DNA from: SABI01 sp963676605
GTDB taxonomy: Bacteria; Spirochaetota; Spirochaetia; Sphaerochaetales; Sphaerochaetaceae
Direction: 5' to 3'
Assembly: GCA_963676605.2 (NCBI GenBank)
Contig: CAXXSP010000038.1
Span: 1 to 41,209, forward strand
DNA length: 41,209 nt
Positions 7,413 to 16,792 of this stretch are shown here, in pieces. Made by a program: the position numbers and the translations under genes. The notes under the pieces are model-generated. The model ran no database searches and was not told the DNA's origin. It was given only the letters and a program-made list of their open reading frames with translations. Positions within the stretch are counted from its first letter, which is position 1; the number at the start of each line of letters is the position of its first letter.

Positions 7413-8756
7413 ATGGCACATTACGATCTGATAGTTGTCGGTTCAGGCCCCGGAGGGTATGAGGCGGCACACAAGGCCGGACACCTCGGCAAGAAGGTCA
7501 TGATCATTGAGAAGGACGCTCTTGGCGGAGTCTGCACCAACTGGGGATGTATCCCCACCAAGAGTCTTCTCAATTCTGCAAAGCTCTATGAACATGCTCT
7601 GCACTCTCAGGAAAAGGGAGTCATTGCAGGTTCTGTATCTTTCGACCTCACAGCCGCGATGAAGTGGAAGCAGGAGACGATCGATACTCTGCAGAAGGGA
7701 ATCGCCTATTTAATGAAGAGCGCTTCAGTCGACGTCGTATTCGGTGAGGCAGTCGGTCATAAAGACAGGAGTATCACCGTGAACGGTGAGACCTACACCA
7801 GTGATGCGATCATCATCGCAACAGGGTCCTCCTCCGCGATGATTCCCATCGAGGGTGCGAAAGGCCCGAACGTCGTCACCAGTACCGAGATCCTTTCACT
7901 TGAGACGCTTCCTGAAAAGCTTGCAGTGATCGGAGGCGGAGTGATCGGTATCGAGTTCGCGGCTCTCTTCTCAACGCTCGGCGTGAAAGTGAGTGTGATC
8001 GAGATGACCGAAGAGATCATCCCGATGGCAGATGCACAGATAGCGAAGCTTCTCAGGCGTGAGCTGAGAGATGTCGATTTCAATCTCTCCTGTAGAGTGA
8101 TGAAGATCGATGAGAGCTCGGTCACCTATACAGACAAGAACGGCAAGGAAGGGAAAGCTGAAGCTGATCTTGTGCTCATGAGCACTGGACGTATGCCGAA
8201 CACTGCCTTCGCCGAGCAGCTCGGAGTCTTTATCGACCGTCGTGCCGTCGTCGTGGATGATGTGTGCAGGACAAACCTTCCCGGTATCTACGCGATCGGA
8301 GACGTGAACGGCAGATCACTTTTGGCACACAGTGCCTCCCGCATGGCGGAGGTCGCAGTGAATAACCTTTACGGTGATAAAAAACAGCGGATGCGTTATG
8401 ATGCGATCCCCTGGGCCGTCTACACTCTGCCCGAAGTCGCCGGATGCGGATTGACTGAAGAGGAGGCTGTGAAGCGCGGCTATACCGTCAGGACAGCTTC
8501 CCAGCAGATGCGTTCCAACGGCAGATTCCTTGCTGAGAACGGAAAGAAGGCTGCCGGGCTGTGCAAGGTAGTCATCGATGAGGCAAGCAGAGTCGTGCTT
8601 GGCGTTCAGATGATCGGTCCCTACGCTTCAGAGATGATCTTTGCCGCTGCAATCATCATCGAGAGTGAACTGAGAGTTGATGAGATAAACGAGGTGGTAT
8701 TCCCCCACCCAAGCGTATCAGAAGTACTGAAAGAGACAATCGTCTCGTTGAAATGA
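7413..8756 (+). CDS. lpdA: Dihydrolipoyl dehydrogenase (E3)
   Basis: FAD enzyme that reoxidises the E2 lipoyl group and makes NADH. The 447-residue protein has the FAD-binding GSGPGGYEAA at 10-19, the redox-active disulfide Cys41/Cys46 in GGVCTNWGCIPTKS, the NAD-binding GGGVIGIEFAALFS near 173-186 and YAIGDVNG near 288-295. The C-terminal FPHPSVSE carries the catalytic His. It follows E2 closely with an AGGAGG ribosome site. As a dedicated E3 inside this operon it supports a full working complex rather than stray subunits. Confidence 0.96.
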   Translation: MAHYDLIVVGSGPGGYEAAHKAGHLGKKVMIIEKDALGGVCTNWGCIPTKSLLNSAKLYEHALHSQEKGVIAGSVSFDLTAAMKWKQETIDTLQKGIAYLMKSASVDVVFGEAVGHKDRSITVNGETYTSDAIIIATGSSSAMIPIEGAKGPNVVTSTEILSLETLPEKLAVIGGGVIGIEFAALFSTLGVKVSVIEMTEEIIPMADAQIAKLLRRELRDVDFNLSCRVMKIDESSVTYTDKNGKEGKAEADLVLMSTGRMPNTAFAEQLGVFIDRRAVVVDDVCRTNLPGIYAIGDVNGRSLLAHSASRMAEVAVNNLYGDKKQRMRYDAIPWAVYTLPEVAGCGLTEEEAVKRGYTVRTASQQMRSNGRFLAENGKKAAGLCKVVIDEASRVVLGVQMIGPYASEMIFAAAIIIESELRVDEINEVVFPHPSVSEVLKETIVSLK

Positions 8757-8787
8757 AAAACCATCGAAAAGAGGTGAGATAAACAAT

Positions 8788-11244
8788 ATGTCAAGACAGA
8801 TAGCATTTGACCCTATCAAGGTAAGAGAAAGTGAAGATTTGAAGCTTAATGCCATTCCCGTAAACACCTACAAGAATGACATCAAGAAAGAACTGAAGAC
8901 CTACGGAGAGAAGAGACTCAAGAAAGTCTACTATGACATGGTCGTCATCCGTGAATTCGAGACCATGCTCGATTCCATCAAGAAAGAGGGTGTCTATGAG
9001 GGCATCAGCTACAACCATAAAGGACCCGCCCACCTTTCCATCGGACAGGAGAGCGCAGCCGTCGGTCAGTCGATGAATCTCGACCCCGAAGACTTCATCT
9101 TCGGTTCCCACCGCTCCCACGGCGAGATTCTCGCCAAGTGTCTTTCCGCCATCGATAAGATGGACGATGCAGATATCGAAACCATCATCACCGAATTCAT
9201 GGAAGGTGACACCTACAAGGTCGTTGATGCTCACTTCAAGGGAAAGGATGTGAAGGATACAGCGATCAACTTCATCATCTACGGAACCCTCGCAGAGATC
9301 TATGCTAAATCAACCGGTTTCTCCCGAGGACTCGGCGGCTCGATGCACACCTTCTTCGCTCCCTTCGGTTCGATGCCGAACAACGCGATCGTCGGCGGAA
9401 GCGGAACCATCGCCTTCGGTAGCGCCCTCTATAAGAAGGTAAACCGCAAGGAGGGGATCGTTATTGCCAATATCGGAGACGGCTCACTCGCACGCGGCCC
9501 GGTCTGGGAAGCCATGAACATGGCAGCCATGGACCAGTACAAGACACTCTGGGACGAGAACAAGGGTGCACCTCCCTACATGGTCAATGTCTTCAACAAC
9601 TTCTACGGGATGGGCGGACAGCCTGTCGGTGAAACCAGCGGTGTCGGTGTACATGCACGAATCGGAAGCGGTGTAAATCCTTCTTCCATGCATGCAGAGA
9701 GAGTCGACGGTTTCAACCCCCTTGCAGTTGCAGAGGCTACTGCACGGAAGAAGAAGATCCTCGTCGCCGGTGACGGACCCGTCCTGATGGACACCATCAC
9801 CTACCGCTTCAGCGGTCACTCACCTTCCGATGCCATGACCTACAGAACGAAGGAAGAGGTTGATGCCTTCCGTGACCAGGACCCGATCATCGCCTACGGT
9901 GCTTACCTTGTGGATAACAAGGTTGCAACAGAGAAGGATCTTGAAGAGATGAGAAGCGAGGTCCTTGCCAAGATCAAGCAGGCCCTTACGATCACCGTCA
10001 ATGATGAGATCTCTCCCATGGTGGATGGAGAGTTCATCGAGTCAGTGATGTTCAGTGAAGGTACTGTCGAGTCCTATGATGACAGAGAACCTGAACTCCT
10101 CGAGAAACTTGAGGATAACGCCAGAGTCAAGCAGATCGCACGTAGAAGCCGCTATGCCTATGATGAGAACGGCAAGGAACTGAGTGCCTCACGCCAGTAC
10201 CAGTACAGAGACGCAGTCTTCGAAGCGATGGCTTACCGCTTCGCGAAAGACCCGACCATGGTCGCCTACGGTGAAGACCATCGTGACTGGGGCGGAGCCT
10301 TTGCCTGCTATCGCGGACTTACCGAACTCCTCCCGTACCACCGTTTCTTCAACTCCCCGATCAGTGAATCCGCGATCGTCGGTTCCGGTGTCGGCTATGC
10401 AATGAGCGGAGGACGTGCCGTTGTCGAGCTGATGTACTGTGACTTCCTCGGCTGTGCAGGGGACGAAGTCTTCAACCAGATGCCGAAATGGCAGAGCATG
10501 TCAGCCGGCGCGCTCACGATGCCCCTCGTGCTCAGAGTATCGGTCGGTAACAAGTACGGTGCACAGCACTCACAGGAATGGACCAGCATGGTCGCATCCG
10601 TTCCCGGCCTCAAGGCCATGTACCCCGCAACACCGTACGACGTGAAGGGTATGCTCAACTACGCACTGAGAGGAACTGACCCCGTCGTCTTCTTCGAAAG
10701 CCAGAAGCTCTACGGAATCGGAGAACAGTTCGTGAAAGAGGGTGTCCCTGAAGGGTACTATGAGATCCCTGAAGGCGAACCTGCAGTGAAGGTGGAAGGC
10801 AGTGACCTCACCCTCATCGCTCTCGGGCCGTCACTGTATACCTGTATGGCAGCAGAAAAAAGTCTTCGGGAAGAGTACGGAATCAGCAGCGAAGTGATCG
10901 ACCTGAGATGGATCAATCCTCTCAAGTACGACAAGATCATCGAATCTATCAAGAAGACCGGTAAGGTTATTCTTGTCACAGACAGCAGCGAAAGAGGTTC
11001 CTACCTCCAGACCGTTTCCGCGAATATCTCAAGACTGGCATTCGACTACCTTGATGCTCCTCCCGTTGTCGTCGGTTCCCGTAACTGGATCACACCGCCG
11101 GCAGAGATGGAAGAGATCTACTTCCCGCAGGTTGATGCTATCGTGGATGCTCTGAATGAACAGATTCTCCCCATTGCAAACCGCAAGGCAGTGAGAAACA
11201 TGAGTGACGGAGAGTTCCTCCGCCAGAGTCAGAAGGGGGTATGA
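8788..11244 (+). CDS. Fused alpha-beta E1 of a TPP-dependent 2-oxo-acid/acetoin dehydrogenase
   Basis: TPP enzyme that decarboxylates a 2-oxo acid or cleaves an acetoin-like hydroxyketone and reductively acylates E2. In 818 residues an alpha part (about 45-420) holds the TPP motif from GDG (230-232) to VFNNFYGMGG; a beta part (about 470-790) begins AMAYRFAKDPTMVAYGED and holds the TPP-activating Glu527 in SPISESAIVGSG. Such fusions are known in branched-chain and acetoin-type E1s. Substrate is not decided by sequence alone. The operon holds sugar-phosphate dehydrogenases and a ketose kinase rather than amino-acid genes, so an acetoin-like sugar intermediate is proposed. The stop overlaps the next start (ATGA). 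Confidence 0.9.
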   Translation: MSRQIAFDPIKVRESEDLKLNAIPVNTYKNDIKKELKTYGEKRLKKVYYDMVVIREFETMLDSIKKEGVYEGISYNHKGPAHLSIGQESAAVGQSMNLDPEDFIFGSHRSHGEILAKCLSAIDKMDDADIETIITEFMEGDTYKVVDAHFKGKDVKDTAINFIIYGTLAEIYAKSTGFSRGLGGSMHTFFAPFGSMPNNAIVGGSGTIAFGSALYKKVNRKEGIVIANIGDGSLARGPVWEAMNMAAMDQYKTLWDENKGAPPYMVNVFNNFYGMGGQPVGETSGVGVHARIGSGVNPSSMHAERVDGFNPLAVAEATARKKKILVAGDGPVLMDTITYRFSGHSPSDAMTYRTKEEVDAFRDQDPIIAYGAYLVDNKVATEKDLEEMRSEVLAKIKQALTITVNDEISPMVDGEFIESVMFSEGTVESYDDREPELLEKLEDNARVKQIARRSRYAYDENGKELSASRQYQYRDAVFEAMAYRFAKDPTMVAYGEDHRDWGGAFACYRGLTELLPYHRFFNSPISESAIVGSGVGYAMSGGRAVVELMYCDFLGCAGDEVFNQMPKWQSMSAGALTMPLVLRVSVGNKYGAQHSQEWTSMVASVPGLKAMYPATPYDVKGMLNYALRGTDPVVFFESQKLYGIGEQFVKEGVPEGYYEIPEGEPAVKVEGSDLTLIALGPSLYTCMAAEKSLREEYGISSEVIDLRWINPLKYDKIIESIKKTGKVILVTDSSERGSYLQTVSANISRLAFDYLDAPPVVVGSRNWITPPAEMEEIYFPQVDAIVDALNEQILPIANRKAVRNMSDGEFLRQSQKGV

Positions 11245-12593
11245 TGAGTATCCTCACAGCTGAACAGGGCATCAACAGTTCTGATTACAGCGAGCGCTTA
11301 GCAAGCGCTCAGGAGATCATCTCACTCATCAGGAAGGGAACCATTGTGTTCCCTTCCCTTGCTGAAGTGAACAACCATGTCCATACAAGTTACTCCTTCA
11401 GTCCCTACGAGCCTGCGGCAGCAGTGTATCAGGCGAAGAAGGCAGGGCTCAGCATCGTCGGATCCGTAGACCATGACTCTATCTCGGCGGCAGCTGAGAC
11501 GAAGGAAGCCGCTCAGATCCTCGATATTGCCTCAACCACAGGGTTCGAGCTGAGGGTCTCCTTCCTTGACACCCCCTTCGCTGACAGGAAGATCAATAAT
11601 CCCGACTCTCCCGGCATCGTCTATATGGTCGTGCACGGGGTGAAGAGCAGTGCAGTTCAGAGCGTGAAGAAGTTCCTTGAACCGATCCGCAATGCCCGCA
11701 TGAACAGAAACCGAACCCAGGTCGCATCCCTGAACGGTATACTCCTTGAAAAAGGGATCGACCTCATAGATTTCGACAGTGAAGTGATCCCCTTAAGCAG
11801 GTGGAATGACGGAGGAGAAATCACCGAACGGCATATCCTCTTCGCTCTCGCAAAGAAACTGCAGAAGACATTCCCTGTGAAAGGCGACCTCGTCGCCTTC
11901 CTGACCGGGTCTCTGAAACTTGAGCTGAAAGATACCATCAAAGGCTTTCTTCTGGATGAGGAAAATCCTCACTACCTCTATGATCTGCTTGGAGTGATGA
12001 AAAGCGCTTTTCTTCCCCAGTTCTTCATCCAGCCTTCCGGGGAGGAGATTCCCGATGTGAGAGACGTGGTGAATTTCGCACTCTCGATTGATGCGATTCC
12101 GGCCTATGCCTACCTTGGAGATGTCGAGCAGAGCGTGACCGGGGACAAGAAGGCAGAGAAATTCGAAGACTCGTTCCTTGATGAACTCGTTGCCTTCCTT
12201 GCCGAGATAGGGTATCCGGCAATCACCTACATGCCGCCGAGAAATTCGAAGGCGCAGATGGCTCGCCTTCAGGCGCTGTGCAGAAAGCACAACCTGATGG
12301 AGATCAGCGGTGTCGATATCAATTCCTCACGGCAGAGCTTCAACTGCCCTGAGCTTCTTGAACCTGAGGCCGTTCACCTTGTGGATTCCGCCTGGGCTCT
12401 TGTAGGCCATGAGATCCTGGTTGACCGGGATCCTCTCTATTCTCTCTTCGCTGACGGGAATCCGCTTGCAGCTTCTCTCAATGAGAGAATAGCACTGTAC
12501 AGTACTCTGGCGAAGAAGATGGATGCGTCTGACACTTCAACGCTGTTCACTCTCGTGGAACAGGAACTGAACAAAGGAGAGAATGAAGTATGA
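11241..12593 (+). CDS. PHP-domain metal-dependent phosphoesterase-like protein
   Basis: Predicted hydrolase of the PHP superfamily, which includes histidinol phosphatase and small-molecule phosphatases. The 450-residue protein has metal-binding motif I as NNHVHTSYSF near residues 46-55 (HxH kept, though the usual first Asp is Asn), motif II as GSVDHDS near 75-81, a Glu in GFELRVSF near 102-109 and EISGVDINSS near 354-363. The middle about 150 residues are not recognised. It overlaps both neighbours by four bases, so its product is made in step with E1 and the SDR. A role in removing phosphate from a pathway intermediate is likely but not shown. An ATG at 11244 is an equally good start. Confidence 0.8.
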   Translation: MMSILTAEQGINSSDYSERLASAQEIISLIRKGTIVFPSLAEVNNHVHTSYSFSPYEPAAAVYQAKKAGLSIVGSVDHDSISAAAETKEAAQILDIASTTGFELRVSFLDTPFADRKINNPDSPGIVYMVVHGVKSSAVQSVKKFLEPIRNARMNRNRTQVASLNGILLEKGIDLIDFDSEVIPLSRWNDGGEITERHILFALAKKLQKTFPVKGDLVAFLTGSLKLELKDTIKGFLLDEENPHYLYDLLGVMKSAFLPQFFIQPSGEEIPDVRDVVNFALSIDAIPAYAYLGDVEQSVTGDKKAEKFEDSFLDELVAFLAEIGYPAITYMPPRNSKAQMARLQALCRKHNLMEISGVDINSSRQSFNCPELLEPEAVHLVDSAWALVGHEILVDRDPLYSLFADGNPLAASLNERIALYSTLAKKMDASDTSTLFTLVEQELNKGENEV

Positions 12594-13732
12594 GTAATTC
12601 AATTGCCTCGCTGCTGAGAGGCTATTTCTATGACGGGGAGTCCTCCGTCTTTGTCCATAGCGTACAGGGAAAAGTCGGAGAAGTTATCCTCCCTTCAGGC
12701 ATTGAAGAGGAAAAACTCGAAGACCAGGTCGATATCATTCACTCTTCGATCAACGCTTTCGTTGTCGAGAACGGACGGTACCCCCACTGTGTATCGGTTG
12801 AGGATGGGAAAGAAGTCTTCTGCTTCGGCGTAGATTATGATGAAGCTCTCACTCACGACAGCTTTTCCCGTGCAGTAGGCTATACCGGCTCGTCCAGACG
12901 CTCCGAGGTGATGAAGAATAAGATCTCTCTGGTCACCGGAGGTGCTCAGGGATTTGGAGCCGGCATGGTCAGCGGTCTCATCGAGGAGGGCGGTTTCGTC
13001 TATATAGCAGACATGAATATCGAAGGTGCGAAGAAGAGTGCCGAGGAATTCAACAGTGCTGCAGGCAAGACCGTAGCCTATCCCATTCAGGTCAATGTCG
13101 CCGATGAGGAGTCTGTGAAAGCAATGATGGATGAAGTTGTCCGCGTCTCCGGTGGCCTCGATATCTTTATCAGCAACGCAGGTGTCCTGCGGGCGGGAAG
13201 TGTGAAGGAGATGAGTCTGAAGGACTTCGATTTCGTCACCACCGTCGATTACACCGGATTCTTCCTCTGCACAAAGCACGCTGCTCCTGTCCTTGCAGCT
13301 CAGAACAGCGGTTCCCGGGGACTCTATATGAGCGATATCATCGCCATCAGCTCCAAGAGCGGTCTCGAAGGATCGAACAAGAACGGAGCCTATGCAGGAG
13401 CAAAGTTCGGTACGATCGGTCTCACCCAGTCCTTCGCCCTTGAACTCGTCACAGACAATATCAAGGTGAACGCGGTCTGTCCGGGGAACTTCCTTGACGG
13501 TCCGCTCTGGTCTGATCCTGACCGCGGTCTGTTCGTCCAGTACTTCAAGGCGAACAAGGTTCCCGGCGCGAAGAGTGTCCAGGACGTCAGAAAATTTTAT
13601 GAATCAAAGGTCCCCATCTCACGTGGATGTACAACCGAGGATGTAATGAGAGCAGTCTGTTACATCGTAGAACAGAAATATGAAACAGGGCAGGCTGTTC
13701 CCGTCACGGGCGGGCAGGTCATGCTCAACTAG
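12590..13732 (+). CDS. SorD/GutD-like short-chain dehydrogenase with N-terminal extension
   Basis: Probable NAD-dependent polyol-phosphate dehydrogenase. From Met108 on it is a classical SDR: TGGAQGFGAG cofactor loop, SNAGVL, and catalytic YAGAK in GAYAGAKFGTIGLTQSFALEL. It resembles E. coli sorbitol-6-phosphate 2-dehydrogenase (SrlD), including VPISRGCTTEDV and the GQAVPVTGGQVM ending. The first about 107 residues are an extra part absent from SrlD. Within it, YPHCVSVEDGKEVFCFGVDYDEAL vaguely recalls the C-terminal segment of class II aldolases, as in RhaEW-type aldolase-SDR fusions. Overlaps the PHP gene; the next gene follows after 11 bp. With the SorE-like gene it forms a SorE/SorD pair. 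Confidence 0.85.
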   Translation: MSNSIASLLRGYFYDGESSVFVHSVQGKVGEVILPSGIEEEKLEDQVDIIHSSINAFVVENGRYPHCVSVEDGKEVFCFGVDYDEALTHDSFSRAVGYTGSSRRSEVMKNKISLVTGGAQGFGAGMVSGLIEEGGFVYIADMNIEGAKKSAEEFNSAAGKTVAYPIQVNVADEESVKAMMDEVVRVSGGLDIFISNAGVLRAGSVKEMSLKDFDFVTTVDYTGFFLCTKHAAPVLAAQNSGSRGLYMSDIIAISSKSGLEGSNKNGAYAGAKFGTIGLTQSFALELVTDNIKVNAVCPGNFLDGPLWSDPDRGLFVQYFKANKVPGAKSVQDVRKFYESKVPISRGCTTEDVMRAVCYIVEQKYETGQAVPVTGGQVMLN

Positions 13733-13743
13733 GAGGAGCTATT

Positions 13744-15007
13744 ATGAAAACACGCGCAGTACGTTTATATGGAAAGAACGATCTGAGAATCGAGGAGTTC
13801 GAACTCCCCGCAATCACCAAGGATGAGATCCTTGCGAAGATTGTCACCAACAGTGTCTGTATGAGTGACCACAAGGCTGCCGAACAGGGTGCAGACCACA
13901 AGAGAGTTCCCAATGACATCGCAGAGAATCCTGTCATGCTCGGTCATGAATTCTGCGGAGAGATCCTTGAGGTGGGCGACACCTGGAAGGACCAGTTCAC
14001 CGTAGGGAAACAAGTTCTCGATTCAGCCTGCACTCAATTACAAGGGAACACTTGATGCTCCCGGCTACTCCTTCCATTACATCGGGGGAGATGCAACCTA
14101 TATCGTCATTCCCAAGGAAGTGATGGAAATGAACTGTCTCCTTCAGTACGAAGGTGATGCCTATTTCCTCGGCTCTCTCGCCGAGCCGGTTTCCTGTATC
14201 GTCGGAACCTATCATGCGATGTATCACACGAAGGGCGGCTCTTACGTCCACAACATGGGTATCGTGGAAGGAGGAAACCTCGCTATCCTCGCAGGTGTCG
14301 GACCTATGGGTCTTGGTGCCATCGACTATGCTGTCCACTGTGACAGAAAACCGGGTACGATCGTTGTAACCGATATCGATGAGGCGAGAATCGCCCGTGC
14401 CCGCAGCCTGTTCAGCGAAGAGGATGCCGCGAAAGAGGGTGTGAAGCTTGTCTATCTCAATACGAAAGATACTTCCGACCCTGTTCAGGCTCTTCTCGAT
14501 GCAGCAGGAGGGGACGGGTATGATGACGTGCTCGTCATGGCTCCCGTTGCGCCTCTCGTGGAACAGGCCGATGCTATCATGAAGAAAGACGGCTGTCTCA
14601 ACTTCTTTGCAGGTCCGAACAGGACTGATTTCTCAGCAAAGCTCAACTTCTATAATGTCCACTACGCATCAACTCACATCGTGGGAACGAGCGGTGGAAA
14701 TACAGACGATATGGTTGAATCTCTCAGAATGATGGAGAGCGGAAAACTCAAACCCGCAAGCATGGTAACCCATGTCGGCGGACTCAATGCCGTTCCTCAG
14801 ACCGTCATCGACCTGCCGAGTATTCCGGGAGGGAAGAAGCTGATGTATACCCACTATGACCTTCCTCTCACGGCAATCAGTGAATTCGCTGAAAAAGGAA
14901 AAACCGATCCTTTCTATGCAGCACTTGCTGAAATCACCGAACGTCATAACGGACTGTGGTCACTTGAGGCAGAACAGTACCTGCTTGCCAACGCACCGAA
15001 AGCATAA
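13744..15007 (+). pseudogene. SorE-like (L-sorbose-1-phosphate reductase family) dehydrogenase, frame broken by one extra base
   Basis: Medium-chain zinc-type dehydrogenase. As I recall the family, L-sorbose-1-phosphate reductases share RLYGKxDLRxEEFELP at the start, GHEFCGEI, QPALNYKGTLDAPGYS, YIGGDATYIVIP and VGPMGLGAIDYA, all seen here. The family reduces the C2 ketone of a ketose 1-phosphate to give a hexitol 6-phosphate. An extra G at about 14020 breaks the frame; dropping it turns DSACTQLQGNT into IQPALNYKGTLD and yields about 420 residues. No other damage is seen. Strong AGGAGG before the start; 16 bp before rhaB. Substrate here could be L-sorbose-1-P or a 6-deoxyketose-1-P. Confidence 0.82.
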
Positions 15008-15023
15008 CCGGAGGAGCTGCGTC

Positions 15024-16447
15024 ATGAGTAAACACATTGCAATTGACCTGGGAGCATCGAACGGACGTGTGATTGTCGGAGACCTCGAATCTTTCGAGGT
15101 CGTCCATCGGTTCATAACACGGAATATCCGCGTCCTTGATACCACCTACTGGGATCTCCTCTATATCTACACGGAGATCCGTGCGGGAATCAAGAAAGCA
15201 GTAGAGATGTACGGTGAAGAGATCGTTTCGATCGGCGTCGATACCTGGGGAGTGGACCACCTTCTTCTTGATGAAGGAAAGAATCCGCTCACCTTCGCCT
15301 ATCATTACCGTGACGGAAGAACGGACGGAAAGATCGACGAACTCTGCGAAAAGTACGGAAGAGAGCATATCTACCAGGAAACCGGGTATCGCCTTTCAGC
15401 CGTTCAACACGCTCTACCAGCTTCATGCACTCAATGAAACTAGAGCTGAACTCGTGAAAACGGCAGCCTACTATCTGAGTATCCCTGATGTGATCACCTT
15501 CTGGCTCACCGGGGTTATCAGCAATGAGACAACTCATGCTTCCACCACACAGCTCTTTGATCCCAAGAAGATGGAGTGGAACCGCTCGTTCATCGAGGAA
15601 GTAGGACTGAACCCCGACATGTTCCCAACAGTCATCCCCAGCGGCACTGTCGTGGGGGCGCTCGAACCTGTTATCAAGGCGGAGCTCGGGCTCTCACATG
15701 ATATTCAGGTTGTAGCAGTCGGAACTCATGATACGGCCAGTGCCGTTGCCGCAGTTCCTGCAAAGGAAGGGGAAGATTTCCTCTATATCTCGAGCGGGAC
15801 CTGGTCCCTGCTCGGTGTCGAGGTAGAAGCTCCTATCCTTACAAAAGAAGCTCTGGACGCAGGATTCACCAATGAAGTCGGGGGTAAACGGAAAGATCCG
15901 TTTCCTCAAGAACATCATGGGTATGTGGATTCAGCAGGAGTGTGTACGCCACTGGGAAAGACAGGGCGAAACGATAGATTACAGAACACTCGATCAGGAA
16001 ACTCTCGATCAGTCCTCGTATGAAGGCTATATCGATGTGATGGATGGAGTTTTCCTTAAACCGAATACTCCCGATTCCCTCATGGAAGAGAGAGTGAGAA
16101 AAAACTGTGAAGCGCTCGGATTCAGGGCTCCCGAATCACACGGTGAAGTCATGGTCGCCATTTATCGCGGACTTGCGAAGGCGTACAGCAGCTCCCTCAC
16201 CGAGATCGAGAAGATCACCGGACAATCCTTTACACGCATTCACATTATCGGTGGAGGTTGTAAGAACGAGATCCTCGACAAGTGGACGGCAGAAGAGACC
16301 GGACGCGAAGTGGTCGCCGGTCCCGTCGAAGCGACCGCCCTCGGCAACCTGCTGGTACAGATGAGCGCCACAGGTGCACTTTCCTCTCTCCAGGAAGGAC
16401 GGGAGATCATCACCGAAAAGCAGAAAGTGAAGGTATTCACTCCATAA
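15024..16447 (+). pseudogene. rhaB: Rhamnulokinase-like FGGY kinase, frame broken by two extra bases
   Basis: FGGY-family kinase that phosphorylates a ketose at O1; closest in character to L-rhamnulokinase. Visible motifs: DLGASNGRVIVGD at the ATP site, SIGVDTWGVDHLLLDE, FAYHYRDGRTDG, GIAFQPFNTLYQLHAL, VGTHDTASAVAAVP, YISSGTWSLLGVE, and IIGGGCKNEILDKWTAE with GPVEATALGN near the end. Extra Gs in the runs 15384-15386 and 15880-15884 break the frame twice; removing them gives about 473 residues (E. coli RhaB 489). Ribosome site GGAGGAG. Last gene of the operon before a strong terminator. No RhaA, RhaD or FucA is found here, so L-rhamnulose is only one possible substrate. Confidence 0.88.
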
Positions 16448-16471
16448 ACAGACTGATGAACCAGCCTGCAA

Positions 16472-16504
16472 AGAGGTCTTCCCGACGGAGGATCTCTTTT
16501 TTTT
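16472..16504 (+). terminator. Strong intrinsic terminator of the deoR-rhaB operon
   Basis: An 11-bp stem with two G-U pairs (16472-16482 with 16487-16497), loop CGAC, runs directly into eight Ts ending at 16504. It starts 25 bases past the rhaB stop. Confidence 0.88.
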
Positions 16505-16763
16505 GTTTCATGCCTGAGATATGAACTGACCCGATAATTTCCTCATCCGATGCGCTGATCTCAAAGGTCGCCCTATGGGCAAACCATACCGATTCATGTA
16601 AGATAGGCCAAACCCTCACAGGGGGGAGCAGAACGGGAAAGAAAGAGGGGTTATTGCTATCGTTTTCTCATCTGAATCATTGTTCATGCACGAGCGTCTG
16701 TTGCATAACAGTTACCGCAGATGGAGTGTTTACCCTAATTTCTGTATAAATATGTATAGATAG
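16505..16763. other. Spacer upstream of the carAB promoter
   Basis: No gene is seen. The second half is AT-rich. It contains GTTGCAT at 16700-16706 and a TGTATA-AATA-TGTATA direct repeat at 16743-16758, both likely part of the carAB control region. Confidence 0.4.
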
Positions 16764-16792
16764 TTGCATAAACATACAATTCTCTGTATAAT
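16764..16792 (+). promoter_or_regulatory. carAB promoter
   Basis: TTGCAT (16764-16769), 17-bp spacer and a perfect TATAAT (16787-16792). The two boxes overlap the inverted words GTTGCAT (16763-16769) and ATGCAAC (16791-16797), with another ATGCAAC at 16812-16818 in the leader. A repressor on these words would block the promoter; an arginine- or pyrimidine-sensing regulator is the natural candidate. Confidence 0.7.

Noticed and set aside
660..14060. Programmed frameshifting or stop-codon readthrough to explain the broken frames
   Set aside because: The shifts differ in direction, lack a shared slippery heptamer or downstream structure, and six would be needed in fucI alone.
5302..16447. A plain L-rhamnose operon (rhaBAD type)
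   Set aside because: Only the kinase fits; there is no RhaA, RhaD or FucA, and the two dehydrogenases look like sorbose/sorbitol phosphate enzymes.
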